This document shows, in pieces, positions 1 through 9,400 of a stretch of DNA of 64,000 bases; the first letter of the stretch is position 1, and each line of letters opens with the position of its first letter. The translations under genes and the position numbers were made by a program. The notes under the pieces were generated by a model, which was not told the origin of the DNA, searched no databases, and saw only the letters and a program-made list of their open reading frames with translations. The stretch lies in NCBI RefSeq assembly GCF_000422865.1, contig NZ_AUGW01000011.1, positions 124,001-188,000 on the forward strand, written 5' to 3'. The DNA comes from Oceanospirillum maris DSM 6286 (GTDB lineage Bacteria; Pseudomonadota; Gammaproteobacteria; Pseudomonadales; Halomonadaceae).

Positions 1-557
1 ATCGTGAAGAGCAGCAGGTGGTGATGCGCATTGTGCATAGCGTGGGAATACCGGAAATCGCCTCGCAGGTACGCTTTAGTGCTAACGCCTGTCAGAGCGG
101 TTTGGCGGCATTATCCAATAACGAGCACAGGATCTTATGCGATGTCGAGATGGTTAAGCAGGGGATAACCAAGCGGATGATTGATCGTGAGCCACTTTGT
201 TTTTTGAACCATTCAGAGACTCAATCCCTTGCTAAAGAGCGTGGTGAAACACGATCTATGGCTGCGTTAGAGCTATGGCGGCCACGGTTAAAAGGCAGTG
301 TTGTTTTGATCGGCAATGCCCCTACGGCCCTGTTCCGGTTGTTGGAGATGATCCATCAAGGGGCCGATAGACCTGCGTTGATTATCGGAATGCCCGTGGG
401 CTTTGTCGGCGCGGAGGAGTCGAAAGCGGCACTGTGGCAGAGCCATCAGGATTTGGAGATAGAGTGCATTACCCTGTTGGGGCGGCAGGGTGGTAGCGCG
501 GTAACGTCTGCCAGCTGCAATGCTTTGTTGCGCTGTTTACGCGGAGAGTTCTACTGA
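1..557 (+). CDS. cobH: precorrin-8X methylmutase, 5' partial
   Basis: Moves the C11 methyl group of precorrin-8X to C12, giving hydrogenobyrinate, in corrin ring synthesis in the cytoplasm. The reading frame is open from base 3 at the window edge (REEQQVVMRIVHS...), so the true start lies upstream and about 30 residues are missing against the usual ~210. Family features are the ILCDVEMVKQGI stretch, the GETRSMAALELW block, the GNAPTALFRLLE block and the GMPVGFVGAEESK block near the C-terminus. Its TGA overlaps the ATG of cobL by one base, so the genes are translationally coupled. Identification is secure; only the N-terminus is unseen. Confidence 0.95.
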   Translation, partial: REEQQVVMRIVHSVGIPEIASQVRFSANACQSGLAALSNNEHRILCDVEMVKQGITKRMIDREPLCFLNHSETQSLAKERGETRSMAALELWRPRLKGSVVLIGNAPTALFRLLEMIHQGADRPALIIGMPVGFVGAEESKAALWQSHQDLEIECITLLGRQGGSAVTSASCNALLRCLRGEFY

Positions 558-2062
558 TGCTGCATGTGATCGGGCTTTCTGTCGATGGCGGTTCTGTCGA
601 TGGCGGTTCTGTCAATGGCAGTTCTGTCAATGATGGTACAGGGCTATTAACACCTGAGGCTTGCGCAGTGCTCTACGATGCCGCACTGGTAATAGGTTCT
701 AATCGGCAACTGGCTTTGGTTGAGCATTTATGGCAGGGACTTGAGTCTAGTCCTAAATCTAAACCTAGATATAAACCCGCAACCCTTGAACTGCCTAAGT
801 TAAAGCAGCTAAAGGCGGTGATTACACCCTATTTGGATCAAGGGCAGTCTGTGGTGGTGTTAGCCTCCGGTGATCCGCTTTTTTATGGTATTGGCCGTTG
901 GTTGGGACGGCAAGGGTTTCAGCCTGAACAGCTGCAGTTTTATCCGGCGGTTTCCAGCGTACAAGTGGTCTGTCATCGACTGGGCTTATCGCTACAGGAT
1001 GTGGAGGTTGTTAGCCTGCACGGGCGACCTTTAAACACCTTACGCCGCCACCTTAAACAGCGGAGCACACTGGTGCTTCTGACCGATTCGAAAAGCTATC
1101 CCCAAGCCATTGCTCAGTTATGCCTTGATACGGGGTTTACAGATTTTGAGCTAACTCTATGTGAAAACCTAGGCTATCCGCAGGAGCAGATTCGTCGTTA
1201 TAAAAGCACTTACCCAGAAAGCGATTTCTTAGAGAGCACTTTCTTAGAGAGAACTTTCTTAGAGAGCATTTGTTTAGAAAGACATATCTGGCCGGATGAT
1301 GATGTTGCCCCTTTGCACATTACTGTGTTGCGGCTCAATCAGGTGGATCATTCCCGAGGTTATCTGCCAGAGTTTCCCGGTATTGCTGATGCTGATTTTA
1401 TTACCCATATCGATAAGCAGGTGGTAGATGAGCAGGTGGGCTCTCGTTCTGGGGCTGGTTCGATTCAGAGCTCAAAAGGGCGGACGAGTGCGATGTTGAC
1501 TAAGCGAGAGGTTCGTTTGGGTATTTTGTCTCTGTTGCAGCTTGGTGCTGAAGAGACTCTGTGGGATATCGGTGCGGGTTGTGGCGGTGTGGCGGTAGAG
1601 CTGAGCTTTTGGCAGCCAAGGGCCCAGGTGTTTGCGATTGAGCATCATCCAGAGCGCTTTGCTTGCCTTGAAGCCAACCGCCAGCGCTTTGGTGTCTCCG
1701 CCAACCTGATACCCGTTCAAGGGCGTGCGCCGGATGTTTTAGCTGAGCTTCCCCCAGCCAATAAGGTCTTCATTGGCGGTAGTGATGGTGAGTTGTCGGC
1801 GCTATTAACACGCTGTTGGCAACAGTTGCCAGAGCATGGGGTTTTGGTGGCAAGCGCCGTTACCGAGAACAGTCGTCAAACCTTGTTGCGCTTTTTGGAT
1901 GATGGGCTGCAGGGGCAGTGTGAAACCCTGCAAATAGCGGTTAGTAAAGGCGATCAACTGGCAGGACAGTTGCTTTATCGACCGGCATTGCCCGTCACTC
2001 TGTTTAAGTTCAGCAAGCATCGTGTTAAACGCAATCAGAACAGTGGAGCACAAGGGTTATGA
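557..2062 (+). CDS. cobL: precorrin-6Y C5,15-methyltransferase (decarboxylating), CbiE-CbiT fusion
   Basis: Bifunctional AdoMet enzyme that methylates C5 and C15 of precorrin-6B and decarboxylates the C12 acetate. Residues ~1-260 form the CbiE tetrapyrrole methylase domain (VVLASGDPLFYGIG; FYPAVSSVQVVCHRLGLS). Residues ~310-480 form the CbiT Rossmann methyltransferase (TKREVRLGILSLL, then DIGAGCGGVAVELS as AdoMet loop). It has 501 residues where fused CobL proteins usually have about 400. The excess is largely in-frame tandem repeats at residues 9-28, 66-73, 219-243 and 286-295, which lie at the N-terminus, in a CbiE loop, at the end of CbiE and in the interdomain linker. It overlaps cobI by 4 bp. 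Confidence 0.95.
   Translation: MLHVIGLSVDGGSVDGGSVNGSSVNDGTGLLTPEACAVLYDAALVIGSNRQLALVEHLWQGLESSPKSKPRYKPATLELPKLKQLKAVITPYLDQGQSVVVLASGDPLFYGIGRWLGRQGFQPEQLQFYPAVSSVQVVCHRLGLSLQDVEVVSLHGRPLNTLRRHLKQRSTLVLLTDSKSYPQAIAQLCLDTGFTDFELTLCENLGYPQEQIRRYKSTYPESDFLESTFLERTFLESICLERHIWPDDDVAPLHITVLRLNQVDHSRGYLPEFPGIADADFITHIDKQVVDEQVGSRSGAGSIQSSKGRTSAMLTKREVRLGILSLLQLGAEETLWDIGAGCGGVAVELSFWQPRAQVFAIEHHPERFACLEANRQRFGVSANLIPVQGRAPDVLAELPPANKVFIGGSDGELSALLTRCWQQLPEHGVLVASAVTENSRQTLLRFLDDGLQGQCETLQIAVSKGDQLAGQLLYRPALPVTLFKFSKHRVKRNQNSGAQGL
581..640 (+). repeat. 15-bp in-frame tandem array, 4 units (cobL N-terminus)
   Basis: Four consecutive 15-bp units: GTCGATGGCGGTTCT twice exactly, then two diverged copies starting GTCAATG. 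They encode VDGGS-VDGGS-VNGSS-VNDGT, inserted between the first beta strand (HVIGLS) and the expected continuation of the CbiE fold. Divergence rises toward the 3' end, which suggests unequal age of copies. Confidence 0.9.
752..775 (+). repeat. 12-bp in-frame tandem duplication in cobL
   Basis: Two 12-bp units (CCTAAATCTAAA and CCTAGATATAAA, two mismatches) encoding PKSK-PRYK in a loop of the CbiE domain. Weaker than the 15-bp arrays in the same gene and listed because it fits the same pattern. Confidence 0.6.
1211..1285 (+). repeat. 15-bp in-frame degenerate tandem array, ~5 units (cobL)
   Basis: Core units TTCTTAGAGAGCACT, TTCTTAGAGAGAACT and TTCTTAGAGAGCATT at 1226-1270, flanked by one diverged copy on each side. 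They encode repeats of the type FLEST-FLERT-FLESI near the end of the CbiE domain, where the fold has a variable loop. Three core copies differ by one base each. Confidence 0.9.
1412..1441 (+). repeat. 15-bp in-frame tandem duplication (cobL linker)
   Basis: GATAAGCAGGTGGTA followed by GATGAGCAGGTGGGC, 12 of 15 identical, encoding DKQVV-DEQVG in the linker between the CbiE and CbiT domains. Confidence 0.75.
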
Positions 2063-2799
2063 GTCTAAGCGATCAGCAAACACAGGGCCGATTAATTGGC
2101 GTAGGGGTTGGCCCCGGTGATCCCGAGCTATTGACCTTAAAAGCTCTACGCCAGATTCAACGGGCTCCTGTGATTAGCTACTTAGCTAATGCAGAAGGCC
2201 GCTCTCAGGCAAAAGAGATTGCCCGTGAGGCCTTTGTCGGCTTACCACCGGATCACCCACTACGGGAGATTCCTATTGTTATGCCCATGAGCACTGACCG
2301 CCGTCTTGCAAACCAAGCCTACGATCACGCCGCCACTCAAATTGCCAAGGCGTTGACCCAAGGGCTTGATGTGGTGTTTTTGTGCGAGGGTGATCCGCTG
2401 TTCTTTGGCTCTTTTGCTTATTTGTTGGAGCGTTTGCAGGGGCAGTTTACTACCCAAGTTGTGCCCGGTATTTCATCGGTACATGCGGCGGCAGCTCAGT
2501 TACAACAGGCGTTAACCTTGCAACAAGAATCCTTTGCGGTGGTGAGTGGTCGCCATACGGATCAGCAAATTCGTCAAACGCTACAGAACCATGATTCTGT
2601 GGTGATTATGAAAGCGGGGTTGGCTCGACCGCGTATTTTAGCGCTTTTGGCGGAAACCCAGCGCAGCGCCGATGCCCGTTATCTGGAATATATTGGCCGT
2701 GATAATCAGCGGATTGAACCGGATGTTACGCAGTTGGTGGCGGAGTCTGGGCCTTACTTTTCGCTATTTGTGGTTACTCGACAGGCGGCGCGGCTGTGA
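2059..2799 (+). CDS. cobI: precorrin-2 C20-methyltransferase
   Basis: Class III AdoMet tetrapyrrole methylase adding the C20 methyl group to precorrin-2. The glycine-rich N-terminal motif GVGVGPGDPELLTLKAL, the LCEGDPLFFGSFAYLLERL substrate/AdoMet loop and VVPGISSVHAAAA are visible; 246 residues is normal for the family. SYLANAEGRSQAKEIARE near residue 40 is typical of CobI/CbiL and distinguishes it from CobJ and CobM. It overlaps cobL by 4 bp and cbiG by 4 bp, consistent with one polycistronic message. It contains none of the tandem repeats seen in the adjoining cobL. Confidence 0.95.
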   Translation: MSLSDQQTQGRLIGVGVGPGDPELLTLKALRQIQRAPVISYLANAEGRSQAKEIAREAFVGLPPDHPLREIPIVMPMSTDRRLANQAYDHAATQIAKALTQGLDVVFLCEGDPLFFGSFAYLLERLQGQFTTQVVPGISSVHAAAAQLQQALTLQQESFAVVSGRHTDQQIRQTLQNHDSVVIMKAGLARPRILALLAETQRSADARYLEYIGRDNQRIEPDVTQLVAESGPYFSLFVVTRQAARL

Positions 2800-3602
2800 T
2801 CACACTTTTTAGTTTAACCGAGCAAGGCTTGGCATTGGCTGAACGACTGATACAGCCTTTAGAGGTGCTAGGCTATCGCAGCCAAATTGAGCATAGGGCC
2901 AAGCCTTTTATACCACGGGTGCAACAGGTTTTTGCTGAGGCCGCTCCCCAGCAGGATGCGTTGGTTTTTATCTGCGCCACCGGCATTGTGATGCGGGCCT
3001 TAGGGCCGGTACTCAAAGATAAGTATCAGGATGCGCCGGTGCTGGTACTGGATGAGTGCGGTCAATTTGTGATTCCGCTGCTGTCCGGTCATGAAGGCGG
3101 TGCGAACCATTTGACACAACAGTTAGCCATACAGATTCAGGCACAGCCAGTGATTACCACCGCGCAGTCCTATCTTAATCCCCGCTACTGTATTGGGATG
3201 GGGTGTGAACGCCACTGCCCATTGGACGACCTTGAATGCTTATTAATGTCCTGTCTGGCGAAGGCCGGTATCCCGCTGTCACAGGTCGAGAGTTTGCACA
3301 GTATTGATATTAAAGCTGATGAGCAGGGGTTGATCACCCTAGCGGAAAAGTTAGGCCTCCCATTTTTCACTTGGCACAAAGATCAGCTGAATATGATGGA
3401 CCAGCGGCTAAGCACTCGCTCAGAGTATGTTTTTAATACGGTGGGCGTTTATGGCGTAGCAGAGTCCGCCGCTTTATATGGCGCTGATCAGAACCAGAAC
3501 TTAAACAAGAGCAGGGCAGAGTCAGAGCTGGTACTGCCTAAACACAAAAATCCCCGTGCGACCTGTGCTATTGCCCGATTTTATCGAGGAGATAAAACCT
3601 GA
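2796..3602 (+). CDS. cbiG: cobalt-precorrin-5A hydrolase-like protein, short form without central domain
   Basis: CbiG opens the delta-lactone of cobalt-precorrin-5A and releases the C20 carbon as acetaldehyde in the cobalt-early (anaerobic) pathway. Residues ~1-120 match the CbiG N-terminal domain (FICATGIVMRALGPVLKDKY, LDECGQFVIPLLSGHEGGAN, PVITTA). Residues ~128-265 match the C-terminal CobE/CbiG domain (IGMGCERHCPLDDLE, SIDIKADEQGL). These are joined almost directly, so the central module of canonical ~310-350-residue CbiG is absent and the total is 268. The start is GTG or a near-overlapping codon at 2796, overlapping cobI. Whether this short form performs lactone hydrolysis or acts like aerobic-pathway CobE cannot be told from sequence alone. 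Confidence 0.85.
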   Translation: MITLFSLTEQGLALAERLIQPLEVLGYRSQIEHRAKPFIPRVQQVFAEAAPQQDALVFICATGIVMRALGPVLKDKYQDAPVLVLDECGQFVIPLLSGHEGGANHLTQQLAIQIQAQPVITTAQSYLNPRYCIGMGCERHCPLDDLECLLMSCLAKAGIPLSQVESLHSIDIKADEQGLITLAEKLGLPFFTWHKDQLNMMDQRLSTRSEYVFNTVGVYGVAESAALYGADQNQNLNKSRAESELVLPKHKNPRATCAIARFYRGDKT

Positions 3603-3618
3603 TGAGAAAGCGATCATA

Positions 3619-4500
3619 ATGAGAAAACAACTGTATGTCGTCGGTATCGGCCCCGGTGATTTAGAACTGGTAGCCCCTAAGGCACTTAAAGCGATTCAAG
3701 CCAGTAGTGATTTAGTGGCTTACGGCCTTTATTTAGATCTATTAGGCGATCTGTGCCAGAACAAAGAGCACCACGACCTGCCTTTAGGTGAGGAGATTGG
3801 CCGCGCGCGTTTGGCTCTTGATTTAGCCGCTAGCGGTAAAACAACGGCTCTAATCTCCAGTGGTGATATCGGCATCTATGCGATGGCAACCTTGGTGTTT
3901 GAGCTGTTAGATCAGCAGTTACAGGGATTGGAGCAGCATCCAGAATGGCTGGATGTGGATATTGAGGTGATCCCTGGCATCTCCGCGATGCAGGCCGGAG
4001 CCAGTCGTGTGGGGGCTTTGCTCGGCCATGATTTTTGCACCATCTCCTTATCAGACCTGCTTACGCCCTGGGAAACCATCGACCAGCGTATTCATAGCGC
4101 AGGGCAAGGGGATTTTGTTGTCTCCTTCTACAATCCTGTTTCGAAAAAACGGGATTGGCAGCTCAACCATGCTCGGGATGTGCTTTTGCAATATCGACCG
4201 GCCAGCACACCAGTTCTTATTGGACGACAGTTAACCCGCAGTGATGAACAGATTCGTATTGTGCGCTTAGATCAACTGGATGCCTCACAGGTTGATATGT
4301 TCACCATGGTTAGCGTGGGTAATAGCGAGTCCCGTCATATTATTAACGGCAGTAAAGAGTGGCTTTATACCCCTAGGGGTTACCGTAAAAAGCTAAAAAC
4401 TGGCGGTACAGGTGTTGATGAGACCGATGTTGATGGCACCGATGTTGATGGCACCGATGTTGATAGGACAGAAAACGTCTTGCAAGAGGTAACCGTATGA
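3619..4500 (+). CDS. cobJ: precorrin-3B C17-methyltransferase
   Basis: Methylates C17 and drives ring contraction of precorrin-3B. Motifs are YVVGIGPGDLELVAPKA, ALISSGDIGIYAMATLVFE, VIPGISAMQAGASRVGALLGHDF and SFYNPVSKKRDWQL, all typical of CobJ/CbiH. I chose ATG 3619 because the protein then begins directly at the first beta strand and a GAGAAAG stretch lies 8 bases upstream; an in-frame upstream start at 3556 would overlap cbiG by 47 bp and add residues absent from the family. The last ~30 residues carry four 5-residue repeats (VDETD-type) beyond the normal C-terminus. The ATGA overlap with cobM shows coupling. Confidence 0.94.
   Translation: MRKQLYVVGIGPGDLELVAPKALKAIQASSDLVAYGLYLDLLGDLCQNKEHHDLPLGEEIGRARLALDLAASGKTTALISSGDIGIYAMATLVFELLDQQLQGLEQHPEWLDVDIEVIPGISAMQAGASRVGALLGHDFCTISLSDLLTPWETIDQRIHSAGQGDFVVSFYNPVSKKRDWQLNHARDVLLQYRPASTPVLIGRQLTRSDEQIRIVRLDQLDASQVDMFTMVSVGNSESRHIINGSKEWLYTPRGYRKKLKTGGTGVDETDVDGTDVDGTDVDRTENVLQEVTV
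4411..4470 (+). repeat. 15-bp in-frame tandem array, 4 units (cobJ C-terminus)
   Basis: GATGTTGATGGCACC occurs twice exactly (4426-4455), flanked by two diverged copies (GGTGTTGATGAGACC and GATGTTGATAGGACA). Encodes GVDET-DVDGT-DVDGT-DVDRT after the conserved end of CobJ. Confidence 0.92.
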
Positions 4501-5264
4501 CCGTTTATTTTATAGGTGCAGGCCCCGGCGATCCTGAGCTGATGACCCTAAAAGGCCAGCGTCTTCTGCAGGCTTGTCCTGTGGTGCTGTATGCGGGCTC
4601 TTTGATTCCCCGAGAGGTTGTTGCCAGTGTTGAGGGCAAGGCTGAGGTCATTGCGGATACAGCCCAGCTAAATCTGGATGAGATTATGCTTTATATTACC
4701 GCCGCCCATGACAAAGGGCAGGACGTTGCCCGTTTGCAGTGTGGTGATCCGGCTCTTTATGGTGCTATTGGTGAACAGATCCGGCGCTTAGAGCATGAGG
4801 GTATTCCCTATGAGGTGATCCCCGGTGTAAGTGCTGTATCCGCATCGGCGGCTTATCTGGGGAAAGAACTCACGTTATCCGGTGTCTCACAAACCTTAAT
4901 TTTGACCCGTTACGAGGGTAAAACCCCGTTCCCCGAGCGGGAACGTTTACCTGAATTGGCCCGTAGTGGCGCAACACTAGCGATTCACTTAGGCGTTACC
5001 CGTATCCATAAAATTGTGGCAGAGCTGATACCTCATTACGGCGAAGACTGCCCGATTGCGGTCTGTTATCGCAGCTCTTGGCCAGACCAAGATAAAGTGA
5101 CCGGCACTTTAAAGGATATTGTCGCTAAAGTGCGTGCTAAGGGGTTTACCCGAACCAGTTTGATTTTGGTGGGGCATGTTTTAGACAGTGATGACTTTGC
5201 CGATTCCTATTTGTATCACAAGGATCAGGCCCATGTTTTTCGGCCTAGGGTTCGTGGATTATAA
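4497..5264 (+). CDS. cobM: precorrin-4 C11-methyltransferase
   Basis: Adds the C11 methyl group to precorrin-4. Class III methylase features are YFIGAGPGDPELMTLKGQRLL, the [13 protein letters not shown] segment specific to CobM/CbiF, RLQCGDPALYGAIGEQIRRL and VIPGVSAVSASAAYLGKELT. At 255 residues it is of normal length and, unlike cobL and cobJ, carries no tandem repeat in its coding part. It overlaps cobJ by 4 bp. Its stop codon lies inside the first unit of a 16-bp tandem repeat that fills the cobM-cobW gap. Confidence 0.95.
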   Translation: MTVYFIGAGPGDPELMTLKGQRLLQACPVVLYAGSLIPREVVASVEGKAEVIADTAQLNLDEIMLYITAAHDKGQDVARLQCGDPALYGAIGEQIRRLEHEGIPYEVIPGVSAVSASAAYLGKELTLSGVSQTLILTRYEGKTPFPERERLPELARSGATLAIHLGVTRIHKIVAELIPHYGEDCPIAVCYRSSWPDQDKVTGTLKDIVAKVRAKGFTRTSLILVGHVLDSDDFADSYLYHKDQAHVFRPRVRGL

Positions 5265-5301
5265 GATCCGCAGATTATAAGTCCCGCGGATTAAAAACAG
5301 C
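5254..5301 (+). repeat. 16-bp tandem array, ~3 units, spanning cobM stop
   Basis: Units GTGGATTATAAGATCC, GCAGATTATAAGTCCC and GCGGATTAAAAACAGC. The first unit contains the cobM stop codon; the rest is intergenic. The period need not be a multiple of three here because it lies outside the frame. Confidence 0.75.
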
Positions 5302-5337
5302 GTTAATAAGCAAACAGACAGAGCGAGCGAGCACAGG

Positions 5338-6444
5338 ATGCAACTGAATAAAATTCCCGCCACGATTGTTACTGGTTTCTTAGGCAGTGGTAAAACCACT
5401 CTATTATCGAACTTACTAAAACAAGCGGCTGGCAAGCGTATTGCGGTGATTGTGAACGAGTTTGGTGAGCTGGATATTGATTCTGAACTGCTACGTTCGT
5501 GTCCTTTGGAGTGCGAAACAGATGGTCAGGATGGTGTTGATGGACAGAACGTCGTCGATGGACAGAACACCCTAGGAACAAAAGGTATTTACGAACTGGC
5601 TAACGGCTGTATCTGCTGCACGGTAGAGGAAGAGTTCTTACCGGTTATGCAGCAATTGGTGGCGCGCCGCCATGATATTGACCATATCTTGATTGAAACC
5701 AGTGGACTTGCACTGCCTAAGCCTCTGGTTCAGGCGTTTAACTGGCCTGACATTAAACAGTTCTGCACCGTTGATGCGGTGATTACACTGGTTGATGGCC
5801 CCGCCGTTGCTGCGGGTCGCTTTGCGGATAACGAGGCCCGTGTCCAAGCTCAGCGCCTTGCGGATGAAAGTCTTGATCATGATCCTAGCTTGCAAGAACT
5901 GTTGGACGACCAGCTCAGTGCCGCCGATTTAGTGATTGTCAGCAAGCAAGACCTGCTATCTGAGGCGGAGCAAGAAACCGTCGCCAAAGTGGTTGCCGAG
6001 CAGGTGTCCGACAAGGTGAAAACCCTGTATTTGGATCACCATGCAACGGATCTTAATCTGCTTTTGGGTGTGGGTGCTGCCACAGAAGAGCATATTAACG
6101 AGGTACATAATCACCACGATCATCACCATAGTCATGGTGCTCATCACGAACATGCCCATGATCATTTTGACTCCTTTGTGGTCACCCTGCCGGAAGTGGA
6201 TAGCGAGCGCCTACAGGCTTGTTTGAACCAACTGCTGCAGCAACAGAATATCTTTCGCATTAAAGGCTTTGCGGCCTTGCCGGATAAACCGATGCGGCAG
6301 GTTTTACAGGCGGTAGGTCAACGTTTGGAATGTTACTTTGATCGCCTGTGGCAATCGAATGAAGCCCGTCAAACGCAGTTGGTCTTTATTGGTAAAGGTA
6401 TCCATCAAGCCGATATTGAAGCGGTACTGAACAAGGCGGTCTGA
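5338..6444 (+). CDS. cobW: CobW-type G3E GTPase, cobalt metallochaperone
   Basis: GTP-dependent metal chaperone thought to supply Co(II) to the cobaltochelatase CobN. Motifs in order are Walker A GFLGSGKTTLL (residue ~13), NEFGELDID, the metal-binding GCICCTVEEE (CxCC type), ETSGLALP as Walker B, SKQDLL as guanine-specificity motif, a His-rich stretch (HNHHDHHHSHGAHH, residues ~258-277) and the CobW C-terminal domain. Tandem repeats with an 18-bp period insert about 17 residues at 62-78, just before the CICC motif. It sits directly between cobM and cobN, one base from cobN, fitting delivery of cobalt to CobN. Confidence 0.95.
   Translation: MQLNKIPATIVTGFLGSGKTTLLSNLLKQAAGKRIAVIVNEFGELDIDSELLRSCPLECETDGQDGVDGQNVVDGQNTLGTKGIYELANGCICCTVEEEFLPVMQQLVARRHDIDHILIETSGLALPKPLVQAFNWPDIKQFCTVDAVITLVDGPAVAAGRFADNEARVQAQRLADESLDHDPSLQELLDDQLSAADLVIVSKQDLLSEAEQETVAKVVAEQVSDKVKTLYLDHHATDLNLLLGVGAATEEHINEVHNHHDHHHSHGAHHEHAHDHFDSFVVTLPEVDSERLQACLNQLLQQQNIFRIKGFAALPDKPMRQVLQAVGQRLECYFDRLWQSNEARQTQLVFIGKGIHQADIEAVLNKAV
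5521..5571 (+). repeat. 18-bp in-frame tandem array, ~2.8 units (cobW)
   Basis: GATGGTCAGGATGGTGTT, GATGGACAGAACGTCGTC, then GATGGACAGAACACC. Encodes DGQDGV-DGQNVV-DGQNT between the switch region and the CICC metal motif. Confidence 0.85.
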
Positions 6445-6445
6445 T

Positions 6446-9400
6446 ATGCATCTGTTAGCGGCGCAGCCCGGTGGTTTTGTGGACGATGAAGGTATTGTCG
6501 ATTTACAGCAAAGCCCTGGGGATCTGGTTATTTTGGCGGCAGCAGACACTAGCCTTGCAGCTTTGTCTGCTGGAGTTTCTCGTTTTTCGGACGCTTTGGC
6601 CACAGGCGTTAGCTCTGATAAACATGAACCCAGAATCCGGTTGGCAAACTGGATGCAGCTATTAAAACCTGCGGCCTATGATCTGTATGAAAGCGCCGTG
6701 CTGGAAGAAACAGAGTTGGTGGTGGTGTCACTATTAGGTGGGCAAAGTTATTGGCCCTATGGGTTTGAGCGGTTGCAGCGTTGGAGTGAAGGCTATACTT
6801 CCAAGGGGAAAAAACGTCAGTTGATTCTGGTGCCTGGGGATAACAGCCCTGACCTTGAGCTGTTCGGTGCCTCTAATGTGGCAAAAGACATTTGTTTAAA
6901 AGTTTGGGCTTATCTGCGTCAAGGGGGCGTGGCAAACAGTGAAAATCTGCTGCGCTTTTTAATGGATCAGCTATTGCTTGATTCGTTCTTAGCGGATGAC
7001 CGATTAAGTGATCGTTCGCCTGCAAGAGCTTATCTTCACGCATGGCAAGAGCCACAAATGTTGCCTAACGCCTTGGTTTATCAAGAGGCTGATACTCCAT
7101 CAGATCAACCGGTCTGTGTGCTGCTGTTTTATCGCAGCCATCTTCAAAGCGCAAACACGCAGGTGTTTGATCAGTTCTTAGCCCTGTTACGCCAACAAGG
7201 ACTTAATCCTCTGGCAGTGGCGGTATCCTCTCTTAAAGATGCTGAATCCCTTACTTTGGTCAATCAGTTGGTGGAAGCACATAACGCCTGCTTGATTTTA
7301 AATAGCACCAGCTTTGCCAGTAATCGTGTTCAACAGAATCAGACGTATCAGAATCAGAGTCGTGCTCATCGGGACATCCTTGAACAGGGCGTAAGCTCTG
7401 AGCCAACCCTGTTTGATTCCCCTTTTGAACGCCAGATTCCGGTGCTGCAGCTGATTCTATCCGGTAGCACTCAAGAGGATTGGCAGCAATACAGCCAGGG
7501 ATTACGCAGCAGAGATATTGCTATGCAGGTGGTACTGCCAGAGATGGACGGTCGTATTATCAGTCGTGCGATTAGTTTTAAAGCCCAATCTCATTTTGAT
7601 GAACGCTGCCAGCTTCCTGTGGTGCGTTACCAATTGCATCAGGAGCGTGCCACCTTCGTTGCTCAGTTGGCAAAGGCCTATTGTCGTTTAGGGGCAAAGG
7701 CGAATAAAGACAAACGTATTGCACTTATTTTAGCCAACTACCCCACTAAAGATGGTCGTATCGGCAATGGTGTTGGGTTGGATACACCGCAATCCATGGT
7801 CAATATTCTGCGGGCGTTGGCCGAGGCGGGCTATCCATTACCCGAGCATGATTTGCCGCAATCTGGAACAGAGCTGATTGAATGGTTGCTGGAGTCGGTA
7901 ACGAATAACCCCAATACGCTGCATCAACTGCCCTGCTGGCAAAGTATGGCGCTGAATGAATACCAACAGTATTTTGAGCAGTTGCCGGAGGCTAACCAGC
8001 AAGCGGTATTGCAGCGTTGGGGAATGCCTCAGCAAGATATAAAATACCGCGCCGGTCGATTGATGCTATCAGGCTTGCGTTTGGGGGATGTCTTTATCGG
8101 TATTCAACCTGCACGGGGTTTCAATATTGATCTGGTCGCTAACTATCACGACCCTGATCTTGTGCCGCCCCACAGTTATCTGGCGTTTTATTTTTGGCTA
8201 CGACACTGCTATCAAGTGGACGCGGTGGTGCATGTGGGTAAACACGGCAATTTAGAATGGCTGCCCGGCAAGGGAACCGCCTTATCGGCTCAGTGTTGGC
8301 CGGATATTGCCCTTGGCCCATTGCCGCATTTTTATCCCTTTATCGTTAATGACCCCGGAGAAGGCGCGCAGGCTAAGCGTCGTACTCAGGGGGTTATTAT
8401 TGATCATCTGATGCCACCGATGACTCGGGCTGAAAGCTATGGCGAGCTGGCAGAGCTGGAGAATCTCGTGGATGAGTATTATCAAGCTCTGGGGATGGAT
8501 CAACGCCGTGAAGACTGGCTCAAACAAGAGATTCTAAAGCAGGTGCAAAGCAGTCATCTGTTGGAAGAATTAGGCTTAAATATATCTGAACCCCCATCAA
8601 CTGAACCCCCATCAACTGAACCCCCATCGATTGAACGCCTATCGACAAAAGGCGTTGATGATAATCAGGTTCTAGAGCAGTTAGATGCCTATCTCTGTGA
8701 GATTAAAGAAGCTCAGATTCGGCACGGCCTGCATATTTTAGGGCAGCTACCGGAGCGGGATAAGCTAGCGGATACCTTAGTGGCTTTGTTGCGACTTCCT
8801 CGGGGTAGCACTCCTGAGAGCCAAGGTATTCTGCATAATCTTAGTCAAGACTTAGGTTTGGCTGTTACACAGGCTGATGGCGGTATATTTAATCCCCTAA
8901 AAGCCGATGCAGAACCTTGGCTAGGAGCCAAGCCTGATATTCTCGTCGCACAAAGCACTCGTCCGTGGCGCACCCGTGCAGATACCCGAGAGCGATTAGA
9001 GCTATTGGCGCTGGCGCTGATTCAGCGTTATTTATTAGACGATGACTCCTGTTCTAATTCTGATACGGCGAATGGCTTTAGTTTAGATTTAGCACGCTTA
9101 CCCCGAACGGCACAGCAATTTGAATATGTGGAAAATAGATTATTCAAAGCATTGCAACAAAGTGCTCATCTAGAATTACACTCTTTGGTTTCAGGTCTTA
9201 ATGGGCAGTTTGTACCGCCGGGGCCAAGTGGCGCACCGACTCGGGGGCGGTTAGATACGCTGCCAACGGGGCGTAATTTTTTCTCCTTAGATAGCCGCGC
9301 TATTCCATCGCCTGCTGCTTGGGCTATTGGCGAACGTTCCGCTGAGGCGTTGATCCAGAGGCACCTGCAAGAGCAGGGCGATTACCCGAAACAGCTAGGA

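Noticed and set aside
581-4470. Possible CRISPR array
   Set aside because: The repeats are short (12-18 bp), directly tandem without spacers and in frame within genes.
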